NCBI RefSeq assembly: GCF_029227915.1 | Contig: NC_079880.1 | Coordinates: forward strand, 16,508,001-16,572,000 | Reading direction: 5' to 3' | Length of the DNA: 64,000 bases | From: Hydractinia symbiolongicarpus | Lineage: Eukaryota > Cnidaria > Hydrozoa > Anthoathecata > Hydractiniidae | Part shown: one piece after another, positions 36,771-47,430 of the stretch | Numbering within the stretch: the first letter of the stretch is position 1 | Layout of the letters: the number at the start of each line of letters is the position of its first letter | Program-made: the position numbers and the translations under genes | The notes under the pieces: model-generated | Seen by the model: the letters and a program-made list of their open reading frames with translations, nothing else | What the model was told of the DNA's origin: nothing | Databases searched by the model: none

Positions 36771-38269
36771 TAAATGCTCAAGCACAATAATTTAGTGCCC
36801 TAACCTCATAACTTCCCTTGTGTTAGGTTACAAATTATAAAACTTGGTATGGATGATATCTGTCACATGACAATTTAAAATCATGATTCAAATGCTGACT
36901 TTGTCAGAATTTCTTTGCTGACGTCCTTCGTTGGTAAAAATCTGATTCTGCGGGGTTTTCCCAAAATTTTCTGATAAAAGCCGCGCACAACCATTTTGAA
37001 TATACAGAATACGGCTATTATTAAAGAGAAGATGGACAACAGAAGTTTTGCTGTTTAGCTAGCTATTTTCTTGTCACTTGTAACGTTTATAATTATATAT
37101 AATTTATTATTAGTATATAGATACAAGGCTTTAAAAAAGGGCGTGGATTAAGTTTTCTTTTTAAATTTTAAAATATTTAGATAAACCTTACACTAAATGT
37201 ACATGATTCTGCATACATAACTTGTGTAATATTTATTATTATTGGTTTTTGTTATTGCGTTTTGATTTACAAAGCACCAACCTTAATAATTAAATATATG
37301 GTCTTGATTACTTTTGGATATCTCAACATAAGGAAATACTTTTGTGACGGTTTTTTCATGTGGTAGTTTAAATTAAAAAGATAAATGTTTACCATTCATT
37401 TATTTTTTATGTTAAAAAATACTTATTTGAGGAAACTTATTTTTTTTAGGAAATTCTTCGTAAAACATTCACATAACTATTTAAGTAATTTTGTTTAGAT
37501 AAATGCTGTAATGCCAAAAGGAAAATACTGGGTTAGGCAGCCAATGGTAAGTTTTTATTAAATTTGATTTGAGATTTGAAATTTGATTTGAGGTTTGATT
37601 TGAAAAAAATATGAAAGTAATGTTGTGTAGTGGGTTGCACGTACTATTACTTTCAGTTAAAAAGTCCAAAAATTAACGTGACAGAAAATAATTAATTGGA
37701 TATAACAATTTAATTGCTATGTTGTGCTTTTTTTATGGTTTATAAAGAACAGACAAAAGATATTGCCGACAGAAACGATGGTGAAAGCATTAGAGAACAA
37801 AGAATCCTTACAACAAGTGAAGGTTAGTCCGAACATATTAACTGTTTTCATGTTAGAGAAATGCTCGAATGTTCGTTGTTATCAATCTCAAGAAACCCTT
37901 TCGTATTAACGAATAAGATTTGTTCCATTTTTATTTATTTTTTCTTTAGTGAAGAAACTCAAAGTCGCGATAACCTAGATTCACAGCAAGCATGACGAAT
38001 TCACGGTGGTTCTGTTAAATTTAAAATATGAAATTATTGATAGATAGACAATTTGTCAACCAGACCTTAGCTTTTGCAATCTTAAAGTTAAAGTCCAATA
38101 GACAAGTAAAAATTAGGACCTAAAAAATATTTTTCCGTCGACTTCCTTTTGAATATTTTTTCATTTTGTGTTGTAGTGTAAAACGTTTGTAATATTTTTT
38201 TGCATATTGGGAAAAGCTTCCAAGAGGGAACAAATCCATAGTTCAGCTTGTTTTGATTAACCACACAAA
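36771..38269. other. AT-rich interior of the KDZ-like element
   Basis: No protein similarity is recognisable in this AT-rich stretch apart from a weak spliced-frame candidate at 37,511-38,002. Runs such as GAGATTTGAAATTTGATTTG are simple repeats. Confidence 0.6.
37511..38002 (+). other. candidate three-exon mini gene (weak)
   Basis: ATG at 37,511 is followed by 12 codons (MPKGKYWVRQPM) and an AATG|GTAAGT donor-like site. A possible second exon follows an AAAGAACAG acceptor near 37,749 (TKDIADRNDGESIREQR in the matching phase) and ends at GAAG|GTTAGT. A pyrimidine-rich acceptor (TTATTTTTTCTTTAG) occurs near 37,950, and the third piece stops within about ten codons. Each signal is plausible, but the product would be only about 45 residues and is unrecognised. 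It lies opposite to the transposase strand, so it could be a second gene of the element or chance. Confidence 0.2.
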
Positions 38270-38690
38270 AAGCTTAGGGATGAATTTCCCGTATTTAAAA
38301 GCAATCCATACACATTGTTTCAGTAAATTTGGTCTTTGAAAAAAACACGTTTGGGGAGATAATTTACCCGCATTAAGAAGCAATCCATAGAAGCAATCCA
38401 TGATATTCAGTTCTTTTGGTAAATTCGGTCTTTAGAAAAAACATTTAGGGAGATAATTTACCGGTATTAAGAAGCAATCCATACATATAAAATTCAGTTG
38501 TTTTAGTAAATTCGAATTTTGAAAACAGAATTGGGGACACAATTTACCCGTATTACGAAGCAATCCATACACATTAAATTCGGTTTTTTTAGGAAATTCG
38601 ATCTTTGAAAAAAAACATTTAGGAGACAATTTACCCGTATTAGAAAGCAAACCATACATATAAGATTAGCCTGATATAACAACTTTGACC
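38270..38690. repeat. ~85-bp tandem repeats in the element centre
   Basis: GCAATCCATACAC followed by TTCAGT..TTTTAGTAAATTCG and GGGAGA.AATTTACCCGTATTA recurs at about 38,301, 38,379, 38,476, 38,560 and (mutated) 38,647. Weaker relatives continue to about 39,000. No coding content is supported. Confidence 0.75.
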
Positions 38691-39059
38691 TTTTGCAAAG
38701 AAAACTTAAGAAAGAAATTAATCCATGCAGATGTGATTAGCTCAATTTTGAAAATTAAGCATTTACAAAACTAAGGAGAAAATTTCCAAATCAAGATCCA
38801 TACACGCGACATTAGCCCGATTTTAGACAGAAGCAATCTATACACATGAAAGCAGCTTATATTTGTAAACTAGGCGATTGCAAAACAGAGAGAGAATTTC
38901 CAGATCAAGAAGCCATCCATGTACACCAGGTTAGCCCGCTTGAAATACGTTTTAGATCGATTTCTCTAATTGAACAAGTAATCTACGACACACCAGATTA
39001 GCTTTAATTTGTAAGTTGGGCATTTTCAAAAAACAGTACTCTAAGGGTTAAAAAGACAT

Positions 39060-39270
39060 TTTCCACTCGTTTGCCTTGTTTCGTTGACTGAAAGCAAATA
39101 TTTAGAAGAAAAAGTTCCGAATCGAATACTACACTGTGATATCATTCGTAATGCGCACTCTGTTTGTCTTGTTTCGTTGAATTTAGAGACTGAAAACAAA
39201 TTTTTCGAAGAAAAAGATCCGAATCGAATACTAGACCATATTATCATTCGTAATGCGCACTTTGTTTAGA
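39060..39270 (+). repeat. ~105-bp tandem duplication
   Basis: Two adjacent copies share CCGAATCGAATACTA, then ATCATTCGTAATGCGCACT, TTGTTT and GACTGAAA.CAAAT. They differ at several positions. Confidence 0.75.
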
Positions 39271-39569
39271 CTAAAAATTTTTCGTTGATGTTTTTAACTT
39301 AAAATATAAGTTAGTTTATTTAGATTTTGACCTGAGCTGTGGCATACGGAAATTTAATACATACAGTTTATATTTTTACTCAATGGTGTTTTAATTAGAA
39401 TTTAGAAAAAAATAATTTTTTGAGAAAACTAAATTTTTTCACTTCGTATTTAACCGAGGAAGGCGAGTAAAACAATGACAGAAGTTCGTAGACAAGCGTA
39501 TATTTTAAATTCTACGTAAAATTGCCAAATACTTGCCGTTGATTTAATCAGTTTTCGTTCCCCAGACAC

Positions 39570-40874
39570 GCAATTCTGTGTCGTTTTCTGAAACTATATT
39601 CTTTCGATTTGTTCCATTGGTGAATGAAAAACTGCAGATAGAACAAGAAATGTGCTTGGCTCATCAATCTAACTGAACTTTTTGTCTAAAGGATGAAGCT
39701 ATTCACAAATCGACGTAACCACGCTCGCGAAAAAAGGATGGAATTTAAGTAAAATGCAGTGGTAAACTTATGAGTGTACCCGTGAAAACATCATGAAAAA
39801 GCGCGTGTGTTGGTAGAATCTTGATTTTCTGTTCTTGACGTATTCGCTTAAAATGCACGCATGATCATAGAACATATCTAATGGGGCCTCTTCTAGATGT
39901 ATATAAAAAGAAGCAGGTGCATCTTTTTGGCGTTCAATACTAGGTATGACGTGAAATCCACAGAAGTGGCCATGTATTGGGTAGAACCAAAAGAACACAA
40001 ACTTCATGTCTTGCTTGCTCACTTGTAGAAATGACTTTTGACAAACTTCAATAGGGACGTCGTCGTATTTGCTTGAGTTGCCGGAGTCGGCAGAAACTTG
40101 CCGAATCCTAACTTGCCGAATTTGTTTGCCATAATTTGAAGACTAAAAAACAAAGGCCAAACTCAGCTGGATTGTAAGAACCTTCAAATAACTGCTCTGG
40201 TTGTATTTTAAAGGAATGAATTGTTTTCACAAAATATGCAGGGTACAAAGGTAAATTAATCACATCGTTGCGTGGAAGACAATTTAGAGAGTGCTCTGAA
40301 GACTTAATAATTACATCTGCAACCTTTTGATAGAATTGTTGCTGGTAACAAAATTCCAGTACAGACGAGCGAGTCCCCCTACCTACTTGACATGCAAATC
40401 CCAAATCTATAATAATGTTTACTGCACGGAATGGTATAAGAGTATCAACACAAGAATCGTTGGACAACTGTTTAAAAACGGACGCTATTGCTTTTTTTTT
40501 CATTTATGTTGGTATTATCAGATATCAAGCGGCAGTAAAGACCGACGGACATCGATGACAAATGTGTGTGTGATTGCTCCTAATGGAAACATAATGCATC
40601 GTCACCTATTCGATTTTTTTCTGAGATCTATTTTTAGTACGTACAATAAGCTACGAAGAGGACGATATAATTTCCTATTATTGTCAGTTTTTGATGTTAT
40701 AAAGCAACTGCCAAGCCTTCTAAAATGAGAAGAAATAACTTCGTCTGCTTGCAGGATTTCTATTGGTTCTACAAATGCATTCTTGAACCACATTCCATTC
40801 TTCCTACCGTCACATGAAAGCACGTTAGGTTTCCCATCATATTCTACGCATGTTTTCCGGAAATCAATATCCAT
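39570..40874 (-). pseudogene. KDZ-like transposase, frameshifted
   Basis: Three successive minus-strand frames and a fourth short one carry a recognisable order. An N-terminal part (40,874-40,602) has KTCVEYDGKPNVLSCDGRK and MWFKNAFVEPIE, like the 'cDGT..g' start of the KDZ DDE core. The middle (40,503-40,108) has GSYNPAEFGLCFLVFKLW. A third part (40,022-39,768) has HGHFCGFHVIP, MFYDHACILSEYVKNR and HTRFFMMF, matching the 'GH..GFH.IP..E..kDp', 'FYDfACslsEYclNRe' and 'TRFwHDlFH' features I recall for this family. A last fragment near 39,690-39,610 (MSQAHFLFYLQFFIHQWN) matches the expected C-terminal helix. The D of 'FYD' is kept, but several frames and an N-terminal region are missing. In-element position and the 8-bp duplication support the call. 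Confidence 0.6.
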
Positions 40875-41929
40875 GTGAGACGCTCAACCCAACTACTATG
40901 CTATGAATAATGGAACTGACATGAATTTTTCATTTAGAACACGGCGACAATATCGAGCTTCCATTATTTTTATAACACCCCTGAAAGTAATTTTTTCCTT
41001 ATTCACGGCCCCTGTAAACTCCCAACCTATTTTATAACCAGCGCAAATTTTAGAGGATCAATAATACCAACAGCATATTTAACTTAACATGTAAAAATAT
41101 ATAAAAAAAAACAAAAAGCTTTCAGAAAACAAAGACAGACTTATCAACGTCAACGTTACGAAACTTTCAAAATGGCCGTAATAACATTGCTCTCTGCTTT
41201 ACACATCCCTATGTCGTGGCTGCAAAATCTCGGATTGGTTTTTCAAAAAAATCAGGCGTTGCAATTGAATGCTACACGCGGGAGAATAAAACAAAGTCGG
41301 TAAATATATATCGCATTTGGTATTTTGTGCAGATATAAATATTTCGTGATTAATTAACAGGACGCGCTTTTCGCGGACAAACAGGCAAAATACCGCTATT
41401 ATTAAAAAGACTAACGATATTATACGTCTATTGGTTTTTCGGTCAGTTGCTCATAAAGTTGATCTTGTTAACTCACCATATGATTTTTTAACAAAATGAT
41501 CCTAACTTCAATGGAATATCAAATCTACGGAGACTCTTTAAATGAGATAATTTTTATACTTATGCCTTTTTGGAACATCCTTGTTCCATGTAAATATCAG
41601 TTTTGACTTTTAATTTGGAATTCTTCCATATCTGTTAAAAAAGTATTTTTTCTTTTTCCTAATGATACGTTATATTACTGACATGCCTTCTACAGAATTT
41701 CAGCCTAAGAGCCTTTGCCGATAAAAAGTTATGACCTGTGAAATTTTAACTACAAACAATGGAATAATTTCATCGTAAACCGCTCTAATCTTTAATGTGA
41801 TATAGCTTCTCTACGGCAGCAGCTTCTTCAGTCGGACAAAAATCATTGGAATATTGAAATTTTTATGCATCTAAGAGATTTATTTGGTTTAAGAACTAAT
41901 CAAGCTATACTATTGAAATACTGCACCGA
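40875..41929. other. AT-rich interior, no gene seen
   Basis: This stretch upstream of the transposase (minus orientation) has no recognisable coding segment. ACCGCTATTATTAAAAAGA at about 41,391 resembles ACGGCTATTATTAAAGAGA at about 37,012, hinting at an older internal duplication. Confidence 0.5.
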
Positions 41930-42370
41930 AAAAAAGAGATAGAATTTACACTTTTGCATGGTCTGAAATAAAAACACACGCAATGTCTTTGGATTGATTG
42001 GCCTGCTTTAGCGCTTTTGATGCGTCATTTTCAGGGAGGACACTTGTTTCTACTGCTGAACGGATAAGTACATAACAGCAAAGCCTGGTAAATTTATAGT
42101 ATAATGCCTTGCCTCAGATTGGCATTTTTTAGGACTTGTGATATGTAATTTCGCGGGGGGTATTAGTCCAAAATATCTCTTCTATTGGTTATCGATGGGC
42201 ATAGAACACTACCGCCTGTTCAATATATTGTACAAAAACGTCTCTTTGTTTAGCCTGCAATAGGGCCGTTAATATGTCTTTTTGCAAAAGGCTATTTGAG
42301 CGAAATATCACTTCTGTTTGTGTATGGATGTGTATCCAACCCCAAACTTTGTCTACTTCATAAAAACAGC
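41930..42370. repeat. right subterminal repeats of the KDZ-like element
   Basis: The reverse complement of about 41,990-42,050 (CTGAAAATGACGCATCAAAA, then CAGGCCAATCAATCC) matches the left subterminal units (for example 35,490-35,530). These are the inverted partners of 34,360-36,770, but with far fewer copies. Confidence 0.7.
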
Positions 42371-42374
42371 TTTC

Positions 42375-43660
42375 CGTAAATGGCAGTTATGCGAAATATT
42401 GTGGAATATTACGTTGGTTATGGCCGATTGACAGAAAAAATATGTAGTTTTTATGAAGCGACAGAGATTATTATGAAGGTATTATGCAGTATTATGCGAT
42501 ATTACGTTGGTATGGCCATCGACAGAAAAAATATGTATTTTTTATGTAACGACAGAGAGTATTATGAAGGTATTATGCAGTATTATGCGATATTACGTTG
42601 GTATGGCCATCAACAGAAAAATTATGTATCTTTTATGGATTATGAAGGTATTATGCAGTATTATGCAGTATTATGCGATATTACGTTGGTTATGGCTTAT
42701 TAACAGAAAAAATATGTATTTTTTACGTAGCGACAGAGATTATTATGAAGGTATTATGCAGTATTATGCGATATTACGTTGGTATGGCCATCAACAGAAA
42801 AATTATGTATCTTTTATGGATTATGAAGGTATTATGCAGTATTATGCGATATTACGTTGGTATGGCCATCAACAGAAAAATTATGTATCTTTTATGGATT
42901 ATGAAGGTATTATGCATTATTATGCAGTATTATGCGATACTACATTGGTATGGCCATCGAAAGAAAATTTATGTACTTTTTATGAATTATGAAGGTATTA
43001 TGCAGTATTATGCAGTATTATGCGATATTACGTTGGTTATGGATTATTAACAGAAACAATATGTATTTGTTACGTAGCGACAGAGAGTATTATGAAGGTA
43101 TTATGCAGTATTATGCGATATTACGTTGGTATGGCCATCGACAGAAAAAATATGTATTTTTTCTTCATAATACAGAGAGTATTATGAAGGTATTATGCAG
43201 TATTATGCGATATTACGTTGGTATGGCCATCGACAGAAAAAATATGTATTTTTTATGTAACGACAGAGAGTATTATGAAGGTATTATGCAGTATTATGCG
43301 ATATTACGTTGGTTATAGATTATTAACAGCAGCGACAGAGAGTATTATGAAGGTATTATGCAGTATTATGCGGTATTACGTTGGTATGGCCATCAACAGA
43401 AAAATTATTTTTTTTTTATGGATTATGAAGGTATTATGCAGTATTATGCGATATTACGTTGGTATGGCCATCGACAGAAAATTTATGTATTTTTATGAAT
43501 TATGAAGGTATTATGCAGTATTATGCAGTATTACGTTGGTTATGGATTATTGACAGAAAAAAAAATTATTTGTTAGGTAGCGACAGAGAGTATTATGAAG
43601 GTATTATGCAGTATTATGCGATATTACGTTGGTATGGCCATCGACAGAAAAAATATGTAT
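42375..43660. repeat. right array of ~90-bp units in the KDZ-like element
   Basis: GCGATATTACGTTGG recurs about every 89-90 bp (for example 42,496, 42,587 and 42,676), with TATGGCCATCGACAGAAAA, TATGTATTTTTTATG and GACAGAGAGTATTATGAAGG between. It is the inverse of 33,594-34,335 but longer. Extended Tyr-rich frames up to about 160 codons are products of the triplet-compatible period. Confidence 0.85.
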
Positions 43661-43835
43661 TTGTTATATAGAGAAGATGTCGGATAATGCGGTTTCATTT
43701 GTCGGGTCCATTTGGTTGGAGAAGTATGACTGAACGTCTGTCGGTTTTTTATGTCGATAAAGTATGAAGGTTGTTAGTTATGTTGTACGTCGTGTGTCAG
43801 GACCACTTAGCCCGGTGCTAAATGAAGTCGTTGCC

Positions 43836-43843
43836 TGGAAGCG
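43836..43843 (+). repeat. right target-site duplication TGGAAGCG
   Basis: Exact copy of 33,386-33,393, directly outside the right inverted end. Confidence 0.85.
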
Positions 43844-43929
43844 GGGTTTGACAGGGTAAAGGTGTCAAAGGAGCGAAAATGTACTTTAATTCACTCCCTA
43901 CTACTACTTGCTAGGCAGTCCGTGAAACA

Positions 43930-44225
43930 GCCTTCTCCCAAGATGGGGTGTTGTTTTTATGCCACCCCGTCGTGGGTAAACTTGTTAATAAGAATTCGCC
44001 CAAGATAGTGTGTCATTTTTATGCCACGCCGTGATGGGCAAACCTGTTAAAAAGACTCCGCCCAAGATAGGACGTCTTTTTTTTGCTACCCCGTGAAGGG
44101 CAAGACTGTTAACAAGACTTCGCCCAAGATGGGGTGTGGTTTTTATGCCACCCCGTCGTGGGCAAACCTTAAAAATGTAGTGGGCAAGCCTGGCAAAAAG
44201 GTTACACCCAAGATGGGATTAAAAT
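43930..44225 (+). repeat. ~62-bp tandem repeat with hairpin units
   Basis: GCCCAAGATGGGGTG-type starts occur at about 43,938, 43,999, 44,061, 44,123 and 44,207. Within each unit the start pairs with a later CACCCCGTCGTGGGC (arms GCCCA..GGGGTG and CACCCC..TGGGC), so every unit can form a hairpin. The spacer is T-rich with ATGCC. A further copy in the opposite orientation (GCCCACGACGGGGTGG) lies at about 44,351. Confidence 0.8.
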
Positions 44226-44397
44226 TGGGTATGGAATTTTGGTGTTGTATCGACTATTTCGTGTAGTATAAGTGCACACTTTCCAAAACTGTTGTAAATT
44301 CATGTCTTAAATTGTTTGAATTGCCCAATACGGGATACCTTGCGCATTTTGCCCACGACGGGGTGGATGCCCAAGATCGTTTGGAACATAACTTTGG

Positions 44398-45090
44398 CTC
44401 TCATCATGTTTTCACTTTTTAATCTTATTACATTTGTTATTGCTAAGTAATTGTGGTAAGGGCTACGACAGCTAACATTGCAAGTTTGAGGTATATCCCT
44501 ATCAGATCCTTAATTTTAGCAGGCCAAAGCCTGTGTTGTTGCAGTTAATCTGGCTAGCTATATATCTATGTTTACATGTACACATCGTCCCTACTCTGTA
44601 TTATTTAGCTGCCACCTTCATACCTCATTTTAAAATCTGTGCGCAGTTTTTAGGATCAATTTTATAAGCATGCTATATTTTATATTGGCATGCCACTTCT
44701 TAACCACCCTAGTAGCCATTATTGATTTTATATAAGTAAAGTAGAAATTTGGGCCTCATGTTTTCACTTTGCAATCTTGTATATATCACATGTGTTATAA
44801 CTAAGCAATTGCGCAGTAAGGCTTATGAATGCAAGTCGAGGTAGGGTATGATTCCCTATTCAATCCTTAATTTTTACTTGCAGTCAATTTGGCTATATTT
44901 TAAGTTTACCTTTACACATCCTCCCCCTTTAAATTATTCAGCTGCCATTTCGTACCTCACTTTAAAAATTGAATTATTTTTGCAATCCATGCACAGTCCT
45001 TTGAATCAATTCATAAGCATTGCACGCATTGTTGTTCCATTTTTATATATTAGGCATACGTCCGTGATGGCAAGAGGAGCATTTCTTCGA
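44398..45090 (+). repeat. diverged ~358-bp tandem duplication
   Basis: CTCATCATGTTTTCACTTTTTAATCTT at 44,400 and CCTCATGTTTTCACTTTGCAATCTT at 44,756 begin two copies. Both then share GAGGTA..., CCTTAATTTT, TTTAGCTGCCA/TTCAGCTGCCA, CATACCTCA/CGTACCTCA and GATCAATTTTATAAGCAT / GAATCAATTCATAAGCAT. No coding content is seen. Confidence 0.75.
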
Positions 45091-45439
45091 AAAGAAGGGA
45101 CTGCATTATGAAACAATTGATTACTTTTTTTTCACACAAAACTGTTCTATCAGGTGGTTCTTTTGCTATTGCTATGTTCACTGAATGATAAAAATAATAT
45201 ATATATATTCTTTTTTTTGCAATTGTCACATATTTCGCATAATTACGAAATTTATATTCACCTAAGTATTGACGTAGAGTAATAATAAATAAGTTAGTTG
45301 TGGAATGTGCCTCGCGAATAGAGGAGATGGGAACGTAATTCATGCATGAACAGATTGGGTCATGCCTTGGAAACCATTTACAATATATGATCCTTGAGGG
45401 CATGCCTTGTGAGGGGCAACCAAAACATGCATACTTTTA

Positions 45440-47430
45440 GGTGATTACCCTCTTTGCCTTGGGCAAACATTTTGGTGGTAGTACTTTGTTGCTTTGTCCT
45501 GCCTTACTTCAATTATTCTCCTTACCCGGCATCCTGGTCCATTCCCCAGGTTTGCAGTTGCGTTCCATGCGTTTGATATTGTGCGCTGAGAGTGTGTCCT
45601 AATACAATAGTCTCTATTGATAGGTATGCTTTTACTGAGTACCAAGACAATTAACGCTAGAGTAGTGATGCTACGGAAGGTATATTCACCTGTCAGACAG
45701 CATTTCGACAGAATGGCCTACTCGCATAGCAGAGTTAGGACTGACAATAATCAGGGACATTAAGTCTGTGCTTTAAGCTGAGTTTAACTTTATGGTATGT
45801 AGGTTATTACGATCCTCTAACATATACAAATTTTGAGTTTTAAACGCCTGTAAGGATACTGTAAACGTTGCACTATCCTTTGTATATTTTCCAATATGAC
45901 ATTTTATTAGTTGCAGATATTTATTTACAATTACGTGTTGTGTTAGCAACACCTTGGCACCAATATTGCAGAATGACATAAAGACAGCATGTAACAACTT
46001 TCTGCTGATTGGAGGCTTTAGTATGTGCTGCACAATATTTTCAAGCTAATATTTCAGGATGATCAACAGAGGCATAAAAAGCGGCTTGTCCTTTTTTCGA
46101 GGTTCACATCAAGAATATCAGAAGTGTAGTTTCTATATGGTTAGTCCTAATAGTTCCACACAGGTGTATTGAGTTCTACAAGATGTTTTGCTAGAGATGG
46201 ACTGGTGTAGAAGTTGTCAGTGAACAAAATTCTTCCGCCATTTAGAAATAGTTGCATGAGATAAACAGGAATACGTTCTGTTGTAGGCATGACTTCGTTA
46301 TTGTCATCCCTGTAAAACATTCCTTGACTGCAATAAACAATGAAATCTAAAGTAATACCATCTGCAGTTGCAAGTTCGTATAATTTTATGCCAAAATGAG
46401 CACGCTTGGTTCGAATTAATTGTTTAAAATGCAGTTTGCCCTTGAACAAAAGAAGAGATTCATCAACACTGACATTCTGACCGGGTATATATATACCTTT
46501 TTGCAGCGGTCACGGAGTAAATCGATAAATGGTCTCAGTTTATGTAATCGGTCACGATTTTTGTGAAGGAAGTTCAAAATCAATTGAAATCTACTTCGAC
46601 TCATCACATTCGAAAATATCGGAGTTTGAAGCAACTCATCCGTAGACCAATAAAGAGGGATTGAAGGTTTGTAAACTATTCCCATAAGAAATATAAGACC
46701 AACAAAATTTCTCATTTCAATTTCATCTACATCTACCCATGTACCACTATGAGTGTAACCAGCTTCTTTTTCAGCATTTGCTTCTAGAAAATTATTTGCA
46801 AAGCGATTAGTTTCTGTCACTAATAACTGTACCGCATCATTGGTAAAGTAAAGTCAAATCAAATCAAGAGAAGTAGCTTTCTCTCCCATATATTTCACCT
46901 TCATTTTTATAGTCAGTTTCAATCGGTTCCCATCTCCATCGTGCAGCAGCAACCACATTCCTAGCTCCGCGTCCATACCTTCCCCTTCTTCCACCAAGTC
47001 TACCATTCGGTTGCCGTCCTTTAGTGTTTCCTCTCCTTTCTTGTATGACGGGTGCTGGAGGGCTATCATTGTGATTTACTGCCTCCAATCTACCCACTCT
47101 ATCACCACCACGCATTCTTGGTTGATCCTGACGTAGCAGCTGGCTATTGGCTCTTGTTCATGCACGTTTCGCCGGTAATAGGGTGTACGGATTTTGTCGT
47201 CGTAATCAAAAATAACTTCCTCTTCTTTGCCTTCACTACTAGGAACTTTCATTTAGAGTGTTTGAGGGGATCTCTACATTGCAATACACAATTGGAGGTA
47301 GTCCAACAGGTTCAATTAAGTCACCATCATCATCAGCAGGGTGGTCAGGAAAATCTACAGGCACAAGGATCATCAGGAAATGATTTAGGTCTAGTAGCTT
47401 CTGCTTCATAATCCCAGTCACTGTCAAAGT
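45440..47430 (-). pseudogene. piggyBac-type transposase, broken
   Basis: The minus strand carries, in order: an acidic N-terminal segment near 47,425 (FDSDWDYEAEATRP), a basic linker with RWEPIETDYKNEGEIYG near 46,920, and the family signature ETNRFANNF (46,800) with EMRNFVGLIFLMGI, PLYWSTDELLQTPIF, MSRSRFQLILNFLH and LRPFIDLLRDRC. Then come SVDESLLLFKG (about 46,440, with a catalytic Asp) and KRAHFGIKLYELATADG. ILFTDNFYTSP holds the second Asp. Further pieces with KGQAAFYASVDHPEILA and a Cys-poor tail to about 45,440 follow in changing frames. The break at about 46,490 falls in a TATATATA run, consistent with slippage. Inverted ends with TTAA were not found. A dead DDE transposase of the DDE_Tnp_1_7 group; the family call is firm. 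Confidence 0.8.

Larger units (their letters stand above)
33394..43835 (-). mobile_element. 10.4-kb KDZ/Zisupton-like DNA transposon with long inverted ends
   Basis: The two ends are inverted copies. From 33,394, GGCAATGACTTCATTTAG matches the reverse complement from 43,835 (GGCAACGACTTC...) with about ten mismatches over some 200 bp by eye. A perfect 8-bp direct repeat flanks them. Inside the terminal repeats lie inverted arrays of ~90-bp units, then subterminal ~155-bp units, and in the centre a broken minus-strand transposase with KDZ-like features. An 8-bp duplication agrees with what I recall for Zisupton/KDZ elements, but hAT and MULE also make 8-9 bp. The element is non-functional as written because the transposase is frameshifted. 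It inserted into or beside the virus-like block. Confidence 0.8.

Noticed and set aside
42380-43671. Tyr/Ile-rich proteins up to 161 residues
   Set aside because: They follow from the 90-bp transposon array, whose period is a multiple of three.
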